Shown here in pieces: positions 1-9,006 of a stretch of 37,250 bases of DNA. How positions within the stretch are numbered: the first letter of the stretch is position 1; every line of letters begins with the position of its first letter. Where the stretch lies: contig UQQZ01000020.1 in the NCBI GenBank assembly GCA_900543305.1, forward strand, positions 1 to 37,250. Direction: 5' to 3'. Origin of the DNA: an uncultured Oscillospiraceae bacterium (GTDB lineage: Bacteria; Bacillota; Clostridia; Oscillospirales; Acutalibacteraceae). A model generated the notes under the pieces. The model made no database searches, was not told where the DNA came from, and saw only the letters and a program-made list of their open reading frames with translations. The translations under genes were made by a program, and so were the position numbers.

Positions 1-89
1 CTGCCATTAAGTTTTTTCGTATTTCGAAAGCTGGATAGGGATTGTGCAGTACGGAGGACGGGAAGAAGAAAGGGCTGGTTAGAGAAGCA

Positions 90-2702
90 ATGGCGGATTA
101 TTCCCCGATGATGAAACAATATTTTGAGATGAAAGAAAAGTATCCTAACACGATACTTTTCTTTCGCCTTGGCGATTTTTACGAGATGTTCTTCAACGAC
201 GCCAAGACAGTCTCCCAGGAGTTGGAGTTGACCCTCACCGGCCGGGAATGCGGTCAGGAGGAGCGGGCGCCCATGTGTGGGGTTCCTTTTCACAGTGCCG
301 AAAGTTATATTGCCAAACTGGTACAAAAGGGATATAAAGTGGCAATCTGTGAGCAGCTGGAAGATCCCAAACTGGTCAAAGGACTTGTAAAACGAGATGT
401 GATCCGGGTGATCACCCCAGGCACCGTCTTGGAAAACAGCATGTTGGACGAATCTCGCAACAATTTCCTTTGCTCGCTGTATTTCGATCGGGAACAGGGA
501 GTCGGCATCTGCTTTGGGGATGTTTCTACCGGTGAACTTTCTGCAGGACAAATTGACGGAACCCGCGGGGAAGATCTCTGCCATATGCTGGAAAACCGTC
601 TTGCCCGTTACAATCCCAGTGAAATTCTACTTAATCCGGAGGCGCTGGATTTGACCGGCCTTTCCGATTTTATCCGGGACAAGTTACATGCTTCCGTAGA
701 GTGTTTGGAAGAGGAACTGTATCAGGACCGAGACAGTGCGGATCAGGCCATTCTCCGGCAATTTGGTCAGGAACGATTTCAGGAATTACAAAGTAAACCT
801 CTGACCATACTGGCTTTGGGTGCCCTTTTGGATTATTTGGGACGGACACAGATTACCGGCCTGGAACGGATGAACGAGGTGGACCTGGACGAGGATAGCG
901 GCGTTATGGGGTTGGACATCAACGCCAGAAGAAATCTGGAATTGACCGAAACCCTGCGCAATAAAGAGCGGAAAGGTTCCCTGCTGTGGGTGCTGGACCG
1001 GACCAAAACCGCGATGGGAAAACGTTTGATCAAATCCTGGCTGGAGCAGCCTCTTCTCAGTCCCGCCCGCATTACCCGCCGTCAGAACGCTGTGGAAGAG
1101 CTGGTGAATAACCCGCAACTTTTGGATGGAGTCACAGAACAGCTGACCGGAATTTTCGACCTGGAACGAATCATGACCAGGATTGTGTACGGTTCTGCCA
1201 ACGCTCGGGAATTGCGTTCCCTGTCCACTGCCGTACAACGTCTGCCGGAACTGAAGCAGCTCTTGTCCCAATGTCAATCCACTTTGCTGAAGCAGATTTA
1301 TCGGGAAATTGATGGCTTAGAGGATGTGGCTCACCTGATTGATGTGGCTATCGTGGACGACCCTCCCTTTACCATCCGGGAGGGAGGCATGATCCGGGAA
1401 GGCTACGATCCTGACTTGGATGCAGTCAAACGGGATATGAACGGCGGCAAGGAACTGATTGCAGCCGTGGAAGCCCGGGAACGGGAACGAACGGGAATTC
1501 CGAAGCTGAAAACCGGATATAACCGGGTATTCGGCTATTACATAGAAGTTTCCAACAGCTACAAGGATCAGGTGCCCGAGGACTATATCCGCAAGCAAAC
1601 CCTGACAGGTGGGGAGCGCTACATCACTCAGGAACTGAAAGACCTGGAAAACAGAATTCTGGGGGCCCACGACAAATCCATTTCCATGGAAAGCCGGATC
1701 TTCGAGGAATTGCGCCAGCATGTGGCCGCTCAGTTAAACCGGGTTCAAACCACCGCTAAAGCAGTGGGCGCCCTGGATGTACTGGCCTCTTTTGCGGTGG
1801 TGTCGGTGAAAAACGACTATACCCGTCCGGTGATCAATGTAAGTGGGAAACTTTATTTAAAAGATAGCCGTCATCCGGTGGTGGAAGCTCTGCTCCACGA
1901 CACGCCCTTTGTCCCCAACGACGTGGATATGGACATGAACGACAACCGGGTGGCCATTATAACAGGTCCCAATATGGCAGGTAAATCCACTTTCATGCGT
2001 CAGGCCGCCATTATCACCATCATGGCGCAGATTGGATGCTTTGTCCCTGCCTCCGTAGCGGAAGTGGGAATTGTGGACAGTATTTTCACCCGGGTGGGTG
2101 CCTCGGACGATCTTTCTGCAGGTCAGTCCACCTTTATGATTGAGATGGCGGAAGTGGCCGATATCTTAAAAAATGCCACTCAGAACAGCCTGATTATTTT
2201 TGACGAAATCGGCAGAGGGACTTCCACCTTTGACGGCATGAGCATTGCCCGGGCTGTATTGGAATATGTTCACGACAAAAAACTGGTGGGAGCTAAAACC
2301 ATGTTTGCCACCCACTATCACGAATTGACAGCTCTGGAAGATATTCTCCCCGGCGTAAAGAACTTCAATATTGCTGTGAAAAAGCGGGGAGACGATATCA
2401 CTTTCCTGCGTCGCATTGTCCGGGGAGGCGCAGATGACAGTTTTGGCATCGAAGTTGCCAAGCTGGCAGGTGTGCCCGAAAAAGTGATCAAACGGGCAAA
2501 ACAAGTACTGACAGAATTGGAACAGTCGGGAGGCGACAATCAGCGGCCTTCCCATCACCGTTTTTCGGAGGAGCCGGTTCAATTGACTATGGATTCGGTG
2601 GACGGAGAAGTGCTGCAAAAACTCAGAAATCTGGATGTCAATTCGTTGACCCCCATTCAGTGCATGAACACGCTGTTTGAGCTCTGCAGCATGCTGAAAT
2701 AA
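90..2702 (+). CDS. mutS: DNA mismatch repair protein MutS
   Basis: MutS binds mispaired and looped DNA as a dimer and uses ATP to recruit MutL. The mismatch-reading Phe-x-Glu motif is visible as F30-Y31-E32. The Walker A loop GPNMAGKST lies at residues 626-634, and the Walker B/DE-x-GRG region starts at D705-E706. At 870 residues the protein has the normal MutS length. The frame is open back to a TTG at 42, but the ATG at 90 gives the usual N-terminus (MADYSPMMKQY). A GGAGG at 53-57 is too far upstream to serve that ATG cleanly, so the start is probable rather than certain. mutL follows 51 bases downstream, which suggests one mismatch-repair operon. The family call is very secure. Confidence 0.97.
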   Translation: MADYSPMMKQYFEMKEKYPNTILFFRLGDFYEMFFNDAKTVSQELELTLTGRECGQEERAPMCGVPFHSAESYIAKLVQKGYKVAICEQLEDPKLVKGLVKRDVIRVITPGTVLENSMLDESRNNFLCSLYFDREQGVGICFGDVSTGELSAGQIDGTRGEDLCHMLENRLARYNPSEILLNPEALDLTGLSDFIRDKLHASVECLEEELYQDRDSADQAILRQFGQERFQELQSKPLTILALGALLDYLGRTQITGLERMNEVDLDEDSGVMGLDINARRNLELTETLRNKERKGSLLWVLDRTKTAMGKRLIKSWLEQPLLSPARITRRQNAVEELVNNPQLLDGVTEQLTGIFDLERIMTRIVYGSANARELRSLSTAVQRLPELKQLLSQCQSTLLKQIYREIDGLEDVAHLIDVAIVDDPPFTIREGGMIREGYDPDLDAVKRDMNGGKELIAAVEARERERTGIPKLKTGYNRVFGYYIEVSNSYKDQVPEDYIRKQTLTGGERYITQELKDLENRILGAHDKSISMESRIFEELRQHVAAQLNRVQTTAKAVGALDVLASFAVVSVKNDYTRPVINVSGKLYLKDSRHPVVEALLHDTPFVPNDVDMDMNDNRVAIITGPNMAGKSTFMRQAAIITIMAQIGCFVPASVAEVGIVDSIFTRVGASDDLSAGQSTFMIEMAEVADILKNATQNSLIIFDEIGRGTSTFDGMSIARAVLEYVHDKKLVGAKTMFATHYHELTALEDILPGVKNFNIAVKKRGDDITFLRRIVRGGADDSFGIEVAKLAGVPEKVIKRAKQVLTELEQSGGDNQRPSHHRFSEEPVQLTMDSVDGEVLQKLRNLDVNSLTPIQCMNTLFELCSMLK

Positions 2703-2753
2703 CGAGATTGGCAAAAGGGTCCCAAGGCAGCGTCAATGGAAGGAGGCGGAAAA

Positions 2754-4718
2754 ATGCCAAAAATTCAAGTGTTGGAAAAACAAGTGGCAGAGTTGATTGC
2801 AGCAGGTGAAGTGGTGGATCGGCCTTCTTCCGTGATCAAAGAACTGGTAGAAAACGCAGTGGACGCCGGGTCCACGGTGATCACCGTGGAAATTCGCAGA
2901 GGGGGCATCACCTTCATGCGGGTCACCGACAACGGATGCGGGATCTCTCCTGAGGATGTTCCCACCGCTTTTTTGCGCCATGCCACCAGTAAAGTCTCCC
3001 AGCAGGACGATTTAAACTCCATCGCAACTTTGGGATTCCGGGGCGAAGCCTTGGCGTCCATTTCTGCGGTAGCCCATGTAGAGCTCCTTACCCGTACCCC
3101 AGGCTCTGTAACCGGAGTGCGATATGTGGGAGGGGGAGGCGATGACTATACGTTGGAAGAAGCGGGATGCCCAGAAGGCACCACGATTTTGGTCCGCGAT
3201 TTGTTTTTTAACACCCCCGCCCGTATGAAGTTTTTGAAGAAGGATTCTACCGAAGGTAACTCCGTAGCGGGGATCTTGGACAAATTGGCCTTGTCCCATC
3301 CAGAAATCTCTTTTCGGCTGATTCGAGACGGGAAGGAGCAGCTTCACACACCGGGGGATGGAAAATTGTCCTCCACCATTTACGCCGTATATGGCAAGGA
3401 GTTTTCCTCCACCCTGATCCCTGTGGACTATCAATTGGATCACGTTCAGGTAAAGGGATTTATCAGTGCCCCTACCTCCAGCCGGCCTAACCGCAGCATG
3501 CAGAATTTCTTTATCAACGGACGATTTATCCGCAGCCGTACTGCCATGGCAGCGTTGGAAGAAGCGTATAAAGGATCCATTATGGTGGGGAAATTTCCCG
3601 CCTGCGTGCTGCATTTGCACCTTTCCTTCGGCGCAGTGGATGTCAACGTTCATCCGGCCAAATTGGAAGTCCGTTTTGTCAACGAGCGACCTATTTTTGA
3701 CGCTGTGTACCACGGGGTAAAATCTGCATTACAGGCAGGAGACCGTCCCAAGGTCATGGAACTTAAGCGACCTTCGGTTTTGCCCTATGCGCCGATTCCG
3801 GAAAAACAGGAACAGCTCAAACTCAACGTCCCTCCTAGGGTTCAGCAGTCGCGTCCTATCCCGCAGCCCAAAGAGAGCCGCAAGCCAGCTCAACCCGGAG
3901 TTCTCCAGGATAGCGCTCGCAAAGATAAGCCTGTTTCCCATTTTTCCAAATTTGTGGATTCCATCCTGGATCGAGAAGTGAAACCGGAAAGAAAAGCCGA
4001 ACCGGAATCTTTTCAGGTGGAACGTCCTCCAATGCCGGAGATTCCTCCTCCCGAACCTGCCAATCAGGAACAAACCATTCTTGGAGAAGCAGTCGTTCCA
4101 GAAAGTCCTCCTTCTCAGGAATCCCTGCCCTCTCCAGCGCCCCGAGAATTTCATTCCCGGGTTATCGGAGAAGCCTTTGGAACCTATCTCATGGTGGAAT
4201 ATAGCCCTGAGGAATTGATGTTCATTGACAAACATGCAGCCCACGAACGGCTGTTGTACGAACGCCTGAAACGGGAAAACGCCGGGGGAGAGGCCCAAAC
4301 TTTGCTGGAGCCTGTCCCAGTAACGTTGGATAAGGAAGAATATTCAGCGGTCCTTGCTCATTTAGAGGAGCTTTCAAAAGCCGGATTTGAAGTGGAAGAC
4401 TTTGGTGCAGGCACGGTGTTGGTACGTTCGGCTCCCCTTCTGCTGGATGGCGGGGATGCTGCAGGAGCCGTGATGGAAATTGCCGGATACCTGGCTACTT
4501 TGAAAAATAGGATGACCACGGAACATCTGGATTGGGTGTACCACAATGTAGCATGTCGGGCAGCCATGAAAGCCGGGGATACCATTACCCGGGAAGAAAT
4601 GGTATCCTTGGCCGAGGAACTTGAGCAAAATCCCCAGGTTCGTTATTGCCCCCACGGGCGGCCTGTTTACATTGTGCTGCGCAAACGAGATATTGAACGG
4701 CAATTTGGCCGGACATGA
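2754..4718 (+). CDS. mutL: DNA mismatch repair endonuclease MutL
   Basis: MutL couples mismatch recognition by MutS to strand incision. The N-terminal GHKL ATPase carries ELVEN with the catalytic Glu at E30 and the Mg-binding Asn at N34. A Pro/Glu-rich linker spans roughly residues 340-470. The C-terminal domain has DKHAAHE from D492, matching the DxHAxxExxxxE endonuclease motif, and CPHGRP from C632. This is the nicking type of MutL used by bacteria without MutH. The start is set by AGGAGG at 2741-2746, seven bases before ATG 2754; an in-frame ATG at 2736 lies upstream of that site. The protein is 654 residues. The stop overlaps a possible ATG of the next gene. Confidence 0.96.
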   Translation: MPKIQVLEKQVAELIAAGEVVDRPSSVIKELVENAVDAGSTVITVEIRRGGITFMRVTDNGCGISPEDVPTAFLRHATSKVSQQDDLNSIATLGFRGEALASISAVAHVELLTRTPGSVTGVRYVGGGGDDYTLEEAGCPEGTTILVRDLFFNTPARMKFLKKDSTEGNSVAGILDKLALSHPEISFRLIRDGKEQLHTPGDGKLSSTIYAVYGKEFSSTLIPVDYQLDHVQVKGFISAPTSSRPNRSMQNFFINGRFIRSRTAMAALEEAYKGSIMVGKFPACVLHLHLSFGAVDVNVHPAKLEVRFVNERPIFDAVYHGVKSALQAGDRPKVMELKRPSVLPYAPIPEKQEQLKLNVPPRVQQSRPIPQPKESRKPAQPGVLQDSARKDKPVSHFSKFVDSILDREVKPERKAEPESFQVERPPMPEIPPPEPANQEQTILGEAVVPESPPSQESLPSPAPREFHSRVIGEAFGTYLMVEYSPEELMFIDKHAAHERLLYERLKRENAGGEAQTLLEPVPVTLDKEEYSAVLAHLEELSKAGFEVEDFGAGTVLVRSAPLLLDGGDAAGAVMEIAGYLATLKNRMTTEHLDWVYHNVACRAAMKAGDTITREEMVSLAEELEQNPQVRYCPHGRPVYIVLRKRDIERQFGRT

Positions 4719-4729
4719 GGAAAATGCCT

Positions 4730-5713
4730 ATGGATGAAAAGAAAATTCCTGTTGCGGCAATCGTAGGACCTACTGCCACTGGAAAGACGGCGTTGGGAAT
4801 TCAGCTTTGTCAGAAACTGGATGGGGAAATTGTTTCCTGTGATTCCATGCAGATCTATCAAGGCCTTCCCATTGGGACAGCCCAACCGGATGCCCAAGAG
4901 CTTGCAGCAGCGCCCCACCATCTCATTGGCTTTCTGCCTGTAGAGGCCTCTTTTAGCGTATCCGACTATGTGGAAAGAGCCGGAAAAGTGATGGAGGAAA
5001 TTCACCATCGGGGCCATTTGCCAATTTTAGTGGGCGGAACCGGTTTATATGCCAGATCCTTACTCCGAGGTTTTTCCTTTGAAGAGGGGGGAAGAGACGA
5101 TGCTCTGCGGCAGCAGCTGTTTCGGGAAGCTGGAATCCTGGGTCCGGAGGTTCTCCATGAACGCCTGCAAAAGCTGGATCCTCAGGCTGCATCGGAAATT
5201 CATCCCAACAATGTGAAACGTGTCGTTCGGGCGTTGGAATATATCCAATTGTGCGGAGAACCCTTTTCCGCTCAAGCGGCGCGCTCTAAGCTGGCAGAAT
5301 CCCCTTACCGGTACGTTATGCTTTGTTTGACGTTTCGAAACAGGGAAAAACTCTATGAACGGATCGATCAACGGGTGGATCGAATGATGGATCAGGGGCT
5401 TTTGAAGGAAGCAGAAGCATTCTTTCACCGCTGCCAGGATGCAGAGCGAATTCCAACCGCTGCACAAGCCATTGGCTATAAGGAGTTGTTCCCCTATTTT
5501 CGGGGGGAAGTTTCCCTCTCCCAGGCGGTGGAGGATATAAAACGGGAAAGCAGGCGATATGCGAAACGGCAGATCACTTGGTTTTCCAGAGAAGAGCGCG
5601 TTGAATTTCTCTATGTGGATGAACTGTGCAGAGAAAATGAGCTGCTGGAGGAGAGTTTGCGTTTGCTGAAGAAATGGAGCATCCTGGAAGGGGGAAATGC
5701 CGTTGAACAGTAA
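4730..5713 (+). CDS. miaA: tRNA dimethylallyltransferase MiaA
   Basis: MiaA transfers a dimethylallyl group to N6 of adenosine 37 in tRNAs that read codons starting with U. The P-loop GPTATGKT is at residues 13-20. It is followed by the family motifs DSMQIYQGLPIGTAQP and VGGTGLYARSLL. At 327 residues it is of normal length. GAGG at 4717-4720 is nine bases before ATG 4730. In-frame ATGs at 4715 (overlapping the mutL TGA) and 4724 are also possible, so the start is uncertain by 15 bases. Its closeness to mutL suggests translational coupling. The 3' end overlaps the next gene by 17 bases. Confidence 0.95.
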   Translation: MDEKKIPVAAIVGPTATGKTALGIQLCQKLDGEIVSCDSMQIYQGLPIGTAQPDAQELAAAPHHLIGFLPVEASFSVSDYVERAGKVMEEIHHRGHLPILVGGTGLYARSLLRGFSFEEGGRDDALRQQLFREAGILGPEVLHERLQKLDPQAASEIHPNNVKRVVRALEYIQLCGEPFSAQAARSKLAESPYRYVMLCLTFRNREKLYERIDQRVDRMMDQGLLKEAEAFFHRCQDAERIPTAAQAIGYKELFPYFRGEVSLSQAVEDIKRESRRYAKRQITWFSREERVEFLYVDELCRENELLEESLRLLKKWSILEGGNAVEQ

Positions 5714-7010
5714 AAAAATCCGAAAAATGGCAGCTTTGGCCTTGGCTGTGCTGTTGCTTGTATATGTGGGATACCAAGGATATATGGCCACCCACAAATC
5801 CCTCAAAACAGAGACCGCCATGTATGGACAGGTTTCCGATGTGCTCCAAACCCGAGGATTTGTCATCCGCAATGAAACGGTGATTGATGAAAGCTACAGC
5901 GGCGTGCTGAGTTATCGGGTCGCCGATGGAAGCCGGGTGGCAAAAAACGGTGTGATTGCAGACGTCTTTGCTTCGGAAAGCGATGCAGCGGACCAAAGCG
6001 AGATTGAGCGGTTGGACCGGGAAATTCAGAACCTGCAGGCTCTGGCTCAACCGGCAGATTATTTTGTGGCCAATCCCTCTATGCTTGGGGATCAAATCTA
6101 TTCTGCTTTGGGTAAGATCGTACAGGAAATCAATCAGAACAACTTTTCCGACCTGAGTTCCTCCAAGGAAGAACTGCAAAATGCCTTGGCCCGCCGGCAA
6201 TTGATCACCGGAGAAGAAAGCGCAGAAGATTATTCCCAGCATGTCAGCGAACTGGAAAGCCAACGGGACACTTTAAAGAGCCAGGCAGGAAGCGCCATCG
6301 ATTCCATCCAAGCTCCCGAAGCAGGATATTTTATCAGTTCAGTCGATGGGCTGGAATCGGCGGTTGACCCGGAAAAAGTGGGTTCCTTGACGGTCTCCCA
6401 AATCGAAAAACTATTTGAAACCTCCGCTGGTTCCAAGGAAAACAATTCCATCGGAAAAGTGTGTCAGGATTTCAATTGGTACATTGCCTGCATCTTGGAT
6501 GAAGACGACATGGTACGCCTTGAAGATGTGAGCCAAGTATCGATCAATATTCCCTTTGCCACTTCCGAACAAATTCCCGCAACGATCCTGTCCACCAACT
6601 ACGACGAGGAGTCTGGCAATACAGCAGTTATTTTCGAATGCTCCTATATGGATTCGGACATCGCTTCTACCCGGGATGAAATGGTGCAGGTAACGGTGGG
6701 CACCTATTCAGGTGTTCTGGTCAACGAGCGGGCCCTGCGATTTGTAGATGTGGAATATAACACCACCGATGAAAACGGGAATACCGTGACCAAGGTACAA
6801 AAAAATGTCCGGGGTGTCTATGTGCTGTACGGTGGCCAGTTGGAATTTGTGCAGGTTTTCACGGACCACACTGTAAACGGTTATGCCATTTGTAAAACCG
6901 AGCTTTCCGATGAAGAAAAGGAAATGCTTGTAACAAAATCCACCATTCAGTTGTATGATCAGGTGGTAGTAGAAGGGACGGATCTTTATGATGGAAAGAT
7001 CGTGCGCTGA
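5697..7010 (+). CDS. HlyD-like membrane fusion/adaptor protein
   Basis: This 437-residue protein resembles HlyD/RND-type periplasmic adaptors. It has one hydrophobic N-terminal anchor (about residues 11-29). A first lipoyl-like half follows (GVLSYRVADGSRVAKNG), then a long polar region rich in predicted helix and Glu/Gln/Leu (about residues 100-200). A second lipoyl-like half (SIQAPEAGYF) and a beta-rich C-terminal part complete it. A GGAAGGGGG run stands just before ATG 5697. The gene overlaps miaA by 17 bases and yggS by 23 bases, so it is probably translationally coupled to both. No cognate ABC or RND transporter gene lies nearby. Its partner and substrate are unknown. The adaptor-family call is good; any efflux role is inference. 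Confidence 0.75.
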   Translation: MPLNSKKIRKMAALALAVLLLVYVGYQGYMATHKSLKTETAMYGQVSDVLQTRGFVIRNETVIDESYSGVLSYRVADGSRVAKNGVIADVFASESDAADQSEIERLDREIQNLQALAQPADYFVANPSMLGDQIYSALGKIVQEINQNNFSDLSSSKEELQNALARRQLITGEESAEDYSQHVSELESQRDTLKSQAGSAIDSIQAPEAGYFISSVDGLESAVDPEKVGSLTVSQIEKLFETSAGSKENNSIGKVCQDFNWYIACILDEDDMVRLEDVSQVSINIPFATSEQIPATILSTNYDEESGNTAVIFECSYMDSDIASTRDEMVQVTVGTYSGVLVNERALRFVDVEYNTTDENGNTVTKVQKNVRGVYVLYGGQLEFVQVFTDHTVNGYAICKTELSDEEKEMLVTKSTIQLYDQVVVEGTDLYDGKIVR

Positions 7011-7719
7011 TCGCATTCGCAATTTCGATGAAAACTATCCCCGTATCCTGGAAGAGATCGCCCAGGCGGCGGAAAAATCCGGCCGGCGCCCGGAGGAGAT
7101 CACCTTGTTAGCGGCCACAAAAACGGTTCCTTTGGAAGTGATCAATCATGCCATCGACAGCGGTTTGTCCTGCATGGGAGAAAACCGTGTCCAGGAACTA
7201 CTGGATAAATATGACGGCCTCCATAAGGAACACTGTGACATTCAATTTATCGGACAACTCCAAACCAATAAGGTTAAATATCTGATGGGAAAGGTCAGTT
7301 GCATTCAATCGGTTGGAAGCGTCAAACTGGCCAAGGAAATTTCCCGGCTCTGCGTCAGGGACAACACCACCATGAAAGTGTTGGTGGAAGTCAACATCGG
7401 CCGGGAAGAGAGCAAGGGAGGCGTTCTTCCGGAGGAACTTCTGGAATGTGTGGATGAAATCCGCACCTTACCGGGAATTCAGGTGAATGGACTGATGGCG
7501 ATTCCTCCCATTTGCGAGGATAAAGCCACCCTTTGTGGGTATTTTTCCGATGTAAGGCAATATTATGTTGACATAGCGGCAAAAAGATTGGATAATGTAT
7601 CTATGAACTGTTTGTCCATGGGGATGTCTTCTGATTTTCAGGAGGCCATTGCCTGTGGTGCAACCATGGTTCGTGTGGGATCTTCGCTCTTTGGAAAACG
7701 CGAATATCCCCAGCACTGA
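6988..7719 (+). CDS. YggS-family pyridoxal phosphate homeostasis protein
   Basis: YggS/PROSC proteins bind pyridoxal 5'-phosphate on a TIM-barrel fold and keep free PLP and vitamin B6 forms in balance. The PLP lysine is expected in LLAATKTVP (K45). Other family motifs are GENRVQEL, IGQLQTNK, VEVNIGREESKGG and a C-terminal LSMGMSSDFQEAI. The protein has the usual size of about 240 residues. AGAAGGGA at 6971-6978 precedes ATG 6988 by nine bases, and a second ATG follows at 6991. The start lies inside the end of the HlyD-like gene. yggS next to sepF is the standard Gram-positive arrangement. Confidence 0.93.
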   Translation: MMERSCADRIRNFDENYPRILEEIAQAAEKSGRRPEEITLLAATKTVPLEVINHAIDSGLSCMGENRVQELLDKYDGLHKEHCDIQFIGQLQTNKVKYLMGKVSCIQSVGSVKLAKEISRLCVRDNTTMKVLVEVNIGREESKGGVLPEELLECVDEIRTLPGIQVNGLMAIPPICEDKATLCGYFSDVRQYYVDIAAKRLDNVSMNCLSMGMSSDFQEAIACGATMVRVGSSLFGKREYPQH

Positions 7720-7748
7720 GAACATAGATCGTTTCAGGAGGTTGCTTC

Positions 7749-8246
7749 ATGGCAGGATTGGTTGATAGAATCCATCGGATGATAAATCCGCCCGATGACG
7801 AATATGAAGATTATTACGACGATGAGACGGAGGGGGAAGAAGAGGAGGACACCGGTTCCAGCAGCCGTTACGACGAACCTCGTCACTCTGTCTCCTTTTC
7901 CGATTATGTACCTCGCAGGGAATCCTCCAGCGGAAATGGCCGGGTGTTGAATATCAACGCCAAGGCTCAGTTCCAGGTTGTAATGTTTCGCCCTACCAGT
8001 TTCAAAGATGATGCCTGGATGATTGCGGACGAACTGCTTCAACGCCACATGGTGGTGCTGAATCTGGAGAAAACCGACGAGAAAGAGGCAGAACATATTC
8101 TCTACTTTATCAGCGGCGTGGCCTATGCCAACAATGGCAAATTCAGGCCTATCACTAATAAAACCGTCATTGTGGTTCCCTACAATGTAGATCTGACCGG
8201 CAATGACGTAATGGATGAGCTGGAAAACAGCGGCATCTTCTTTTAA
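7749..8246 (+). CDS. sepF: Cell division protein SepF
   Basis: SepF binds FtsZ polymers and anchors the Z-ring to the membrane. The N-terminal 65 residues are acidic and low-complexity (runs of Asp, Glu and Tyr) after a short amphipathic start that should be the membrane-binding helix. The folded SepF/DUF552 domain follows, with VVMFRPTSFKDD, VVLNLEKTD, FISGVAYANNG and a C-terminal NSGIFF. An AGGAGG at 7736-7741 is seven bases before ATG 7749. The protein is 165 residues. It is followed after five bases by ylmH, with no yggT/ylmG gene between them. Confidence 0.94.
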   Translation: MAGLVDRIHRMINPPDDEYEDYYDDETEGEEEEDTGSSSRYDEPRHSVSFSDYVPRRESSSGNGRVLNINAKAQFQVVMFRPTSFKDDAWMIADELLQRHMVVLNLEKTDEKEAEHILYFISGVAYANNGKFRPITNKTVIVVPYNVDLTGNDVMDELENSGIFF

Positions 8247-8251
8247 TCGCC

Positions 8252-8992
8252 GTGGCTGGAGAACAAGATCTTTTGGCAGCACGGCTGGAGGACAATCTCA
8301 GACTCTCTCAAAAACGTCCCTGTTTTCTAGGTTTTTTGGACGAAGGTCAACGGTCCTTTTGCCTGGAGTATCTATCCCATCGCAGGGAAAGTTACTTGTT
8401 TTGGGGTGGGTTTGAAGAAGCGGAACGCACCATGCTGGGATTTTTTCCGGATTATATGGAGCCGGATCTCAGTTGGTTCCCGCTGGTACCTCTGGCGTTA
8501 CAATATCGTGGGGCAGATTCCTTGACCCACCGCGACTTTCTGGGCGCGTTTCTCTCCTTGGGTGTGGAACGGGATGTGATTGGAGATATCCTCGTAGGGG
8601 AAGGTCTTACAGTGGCGTTCCTTCGAGAGGAGATGGGCCAGTATTTTGCTCAGAATATCACAAAAATAGGCCGGGTGGGGGTAAAAACCTTCCTTGGATG
8701 GGATGGTCCTTTGCCCCTTTCCCGGAAATTCATAGAAATGTCCGGCGTGGTGGCTTCGCAGAGATTGGATTGCCTGACAGCATTCCTTTGCCGCACCAGC
8801 CGGGATAAAGCCGCCCACCTTGTCTCAGGGGGGATGGTTTCCGTCAATCACCGGGAAACCCTTTCGGGATCTTCCCAGGTCAAGGAAGGAGACCAAATCT
8901 CCATACGGAGACAAGGCCGGTTCGTGGTCGATCAATTGGGCCCTTTGACCAATAAAGGGCGTCTTGTGGTGAAATGCAGGAAATATCAATAG
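8252..8992 (+). CDS. ylmH: YlmH-like S4-domain RNA-binding protein
   Basis: YlmH-family proteins sit in the division cluster of Gram-positives and bind RNA or ribosomes through a C-terminal S4 domain. That domain is visible at roughly residues 170-240 (SQRLDCLTAFLCRTSRD, then GGMVSVNH and GDQISIRRQGRFVV). The N-terminal part has the FLDEGQRS and FGGFEEAER-like motifs of the family. The likely start is GTG 8252, five bases after the sepF stop. No good ribosome binding site is visible, so it may depend on coupling to sepF. The length of 246 residues is typical. Confidence 0.88.
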   Translation: MAGEQDLLAARLEDNLRLSQKRPCFLGFLDEGQRSFCLEYLSHRRESYLFWGGFEEAERTMLGFFPDYMEPDLSWFPLVPLALQYRGADSLTHRDFLGAFLSLGVERDVIGDILVGEGLTVAFLREEMGQYFAQNITKIGRVGVKTFLGWDGPLPLSRKFIEMSGVVASQRLDCLTAFLCRTSRDKAAHLVSGGMVSVNHRETLSGSSQVKEGDQISIRRQGRFVVDQLGPLTNKGRLVVKCRKYQ

Positions 8993-9006
8993 GGGGGACC
9001 TTCCAC

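Noticed and set aside
3..38. Short open frame ending AIKFFRISKAG and a stop before mutS
   Set aside because: It could be the end of an upstream gene, but 11 residues do not match anything I can recognise.
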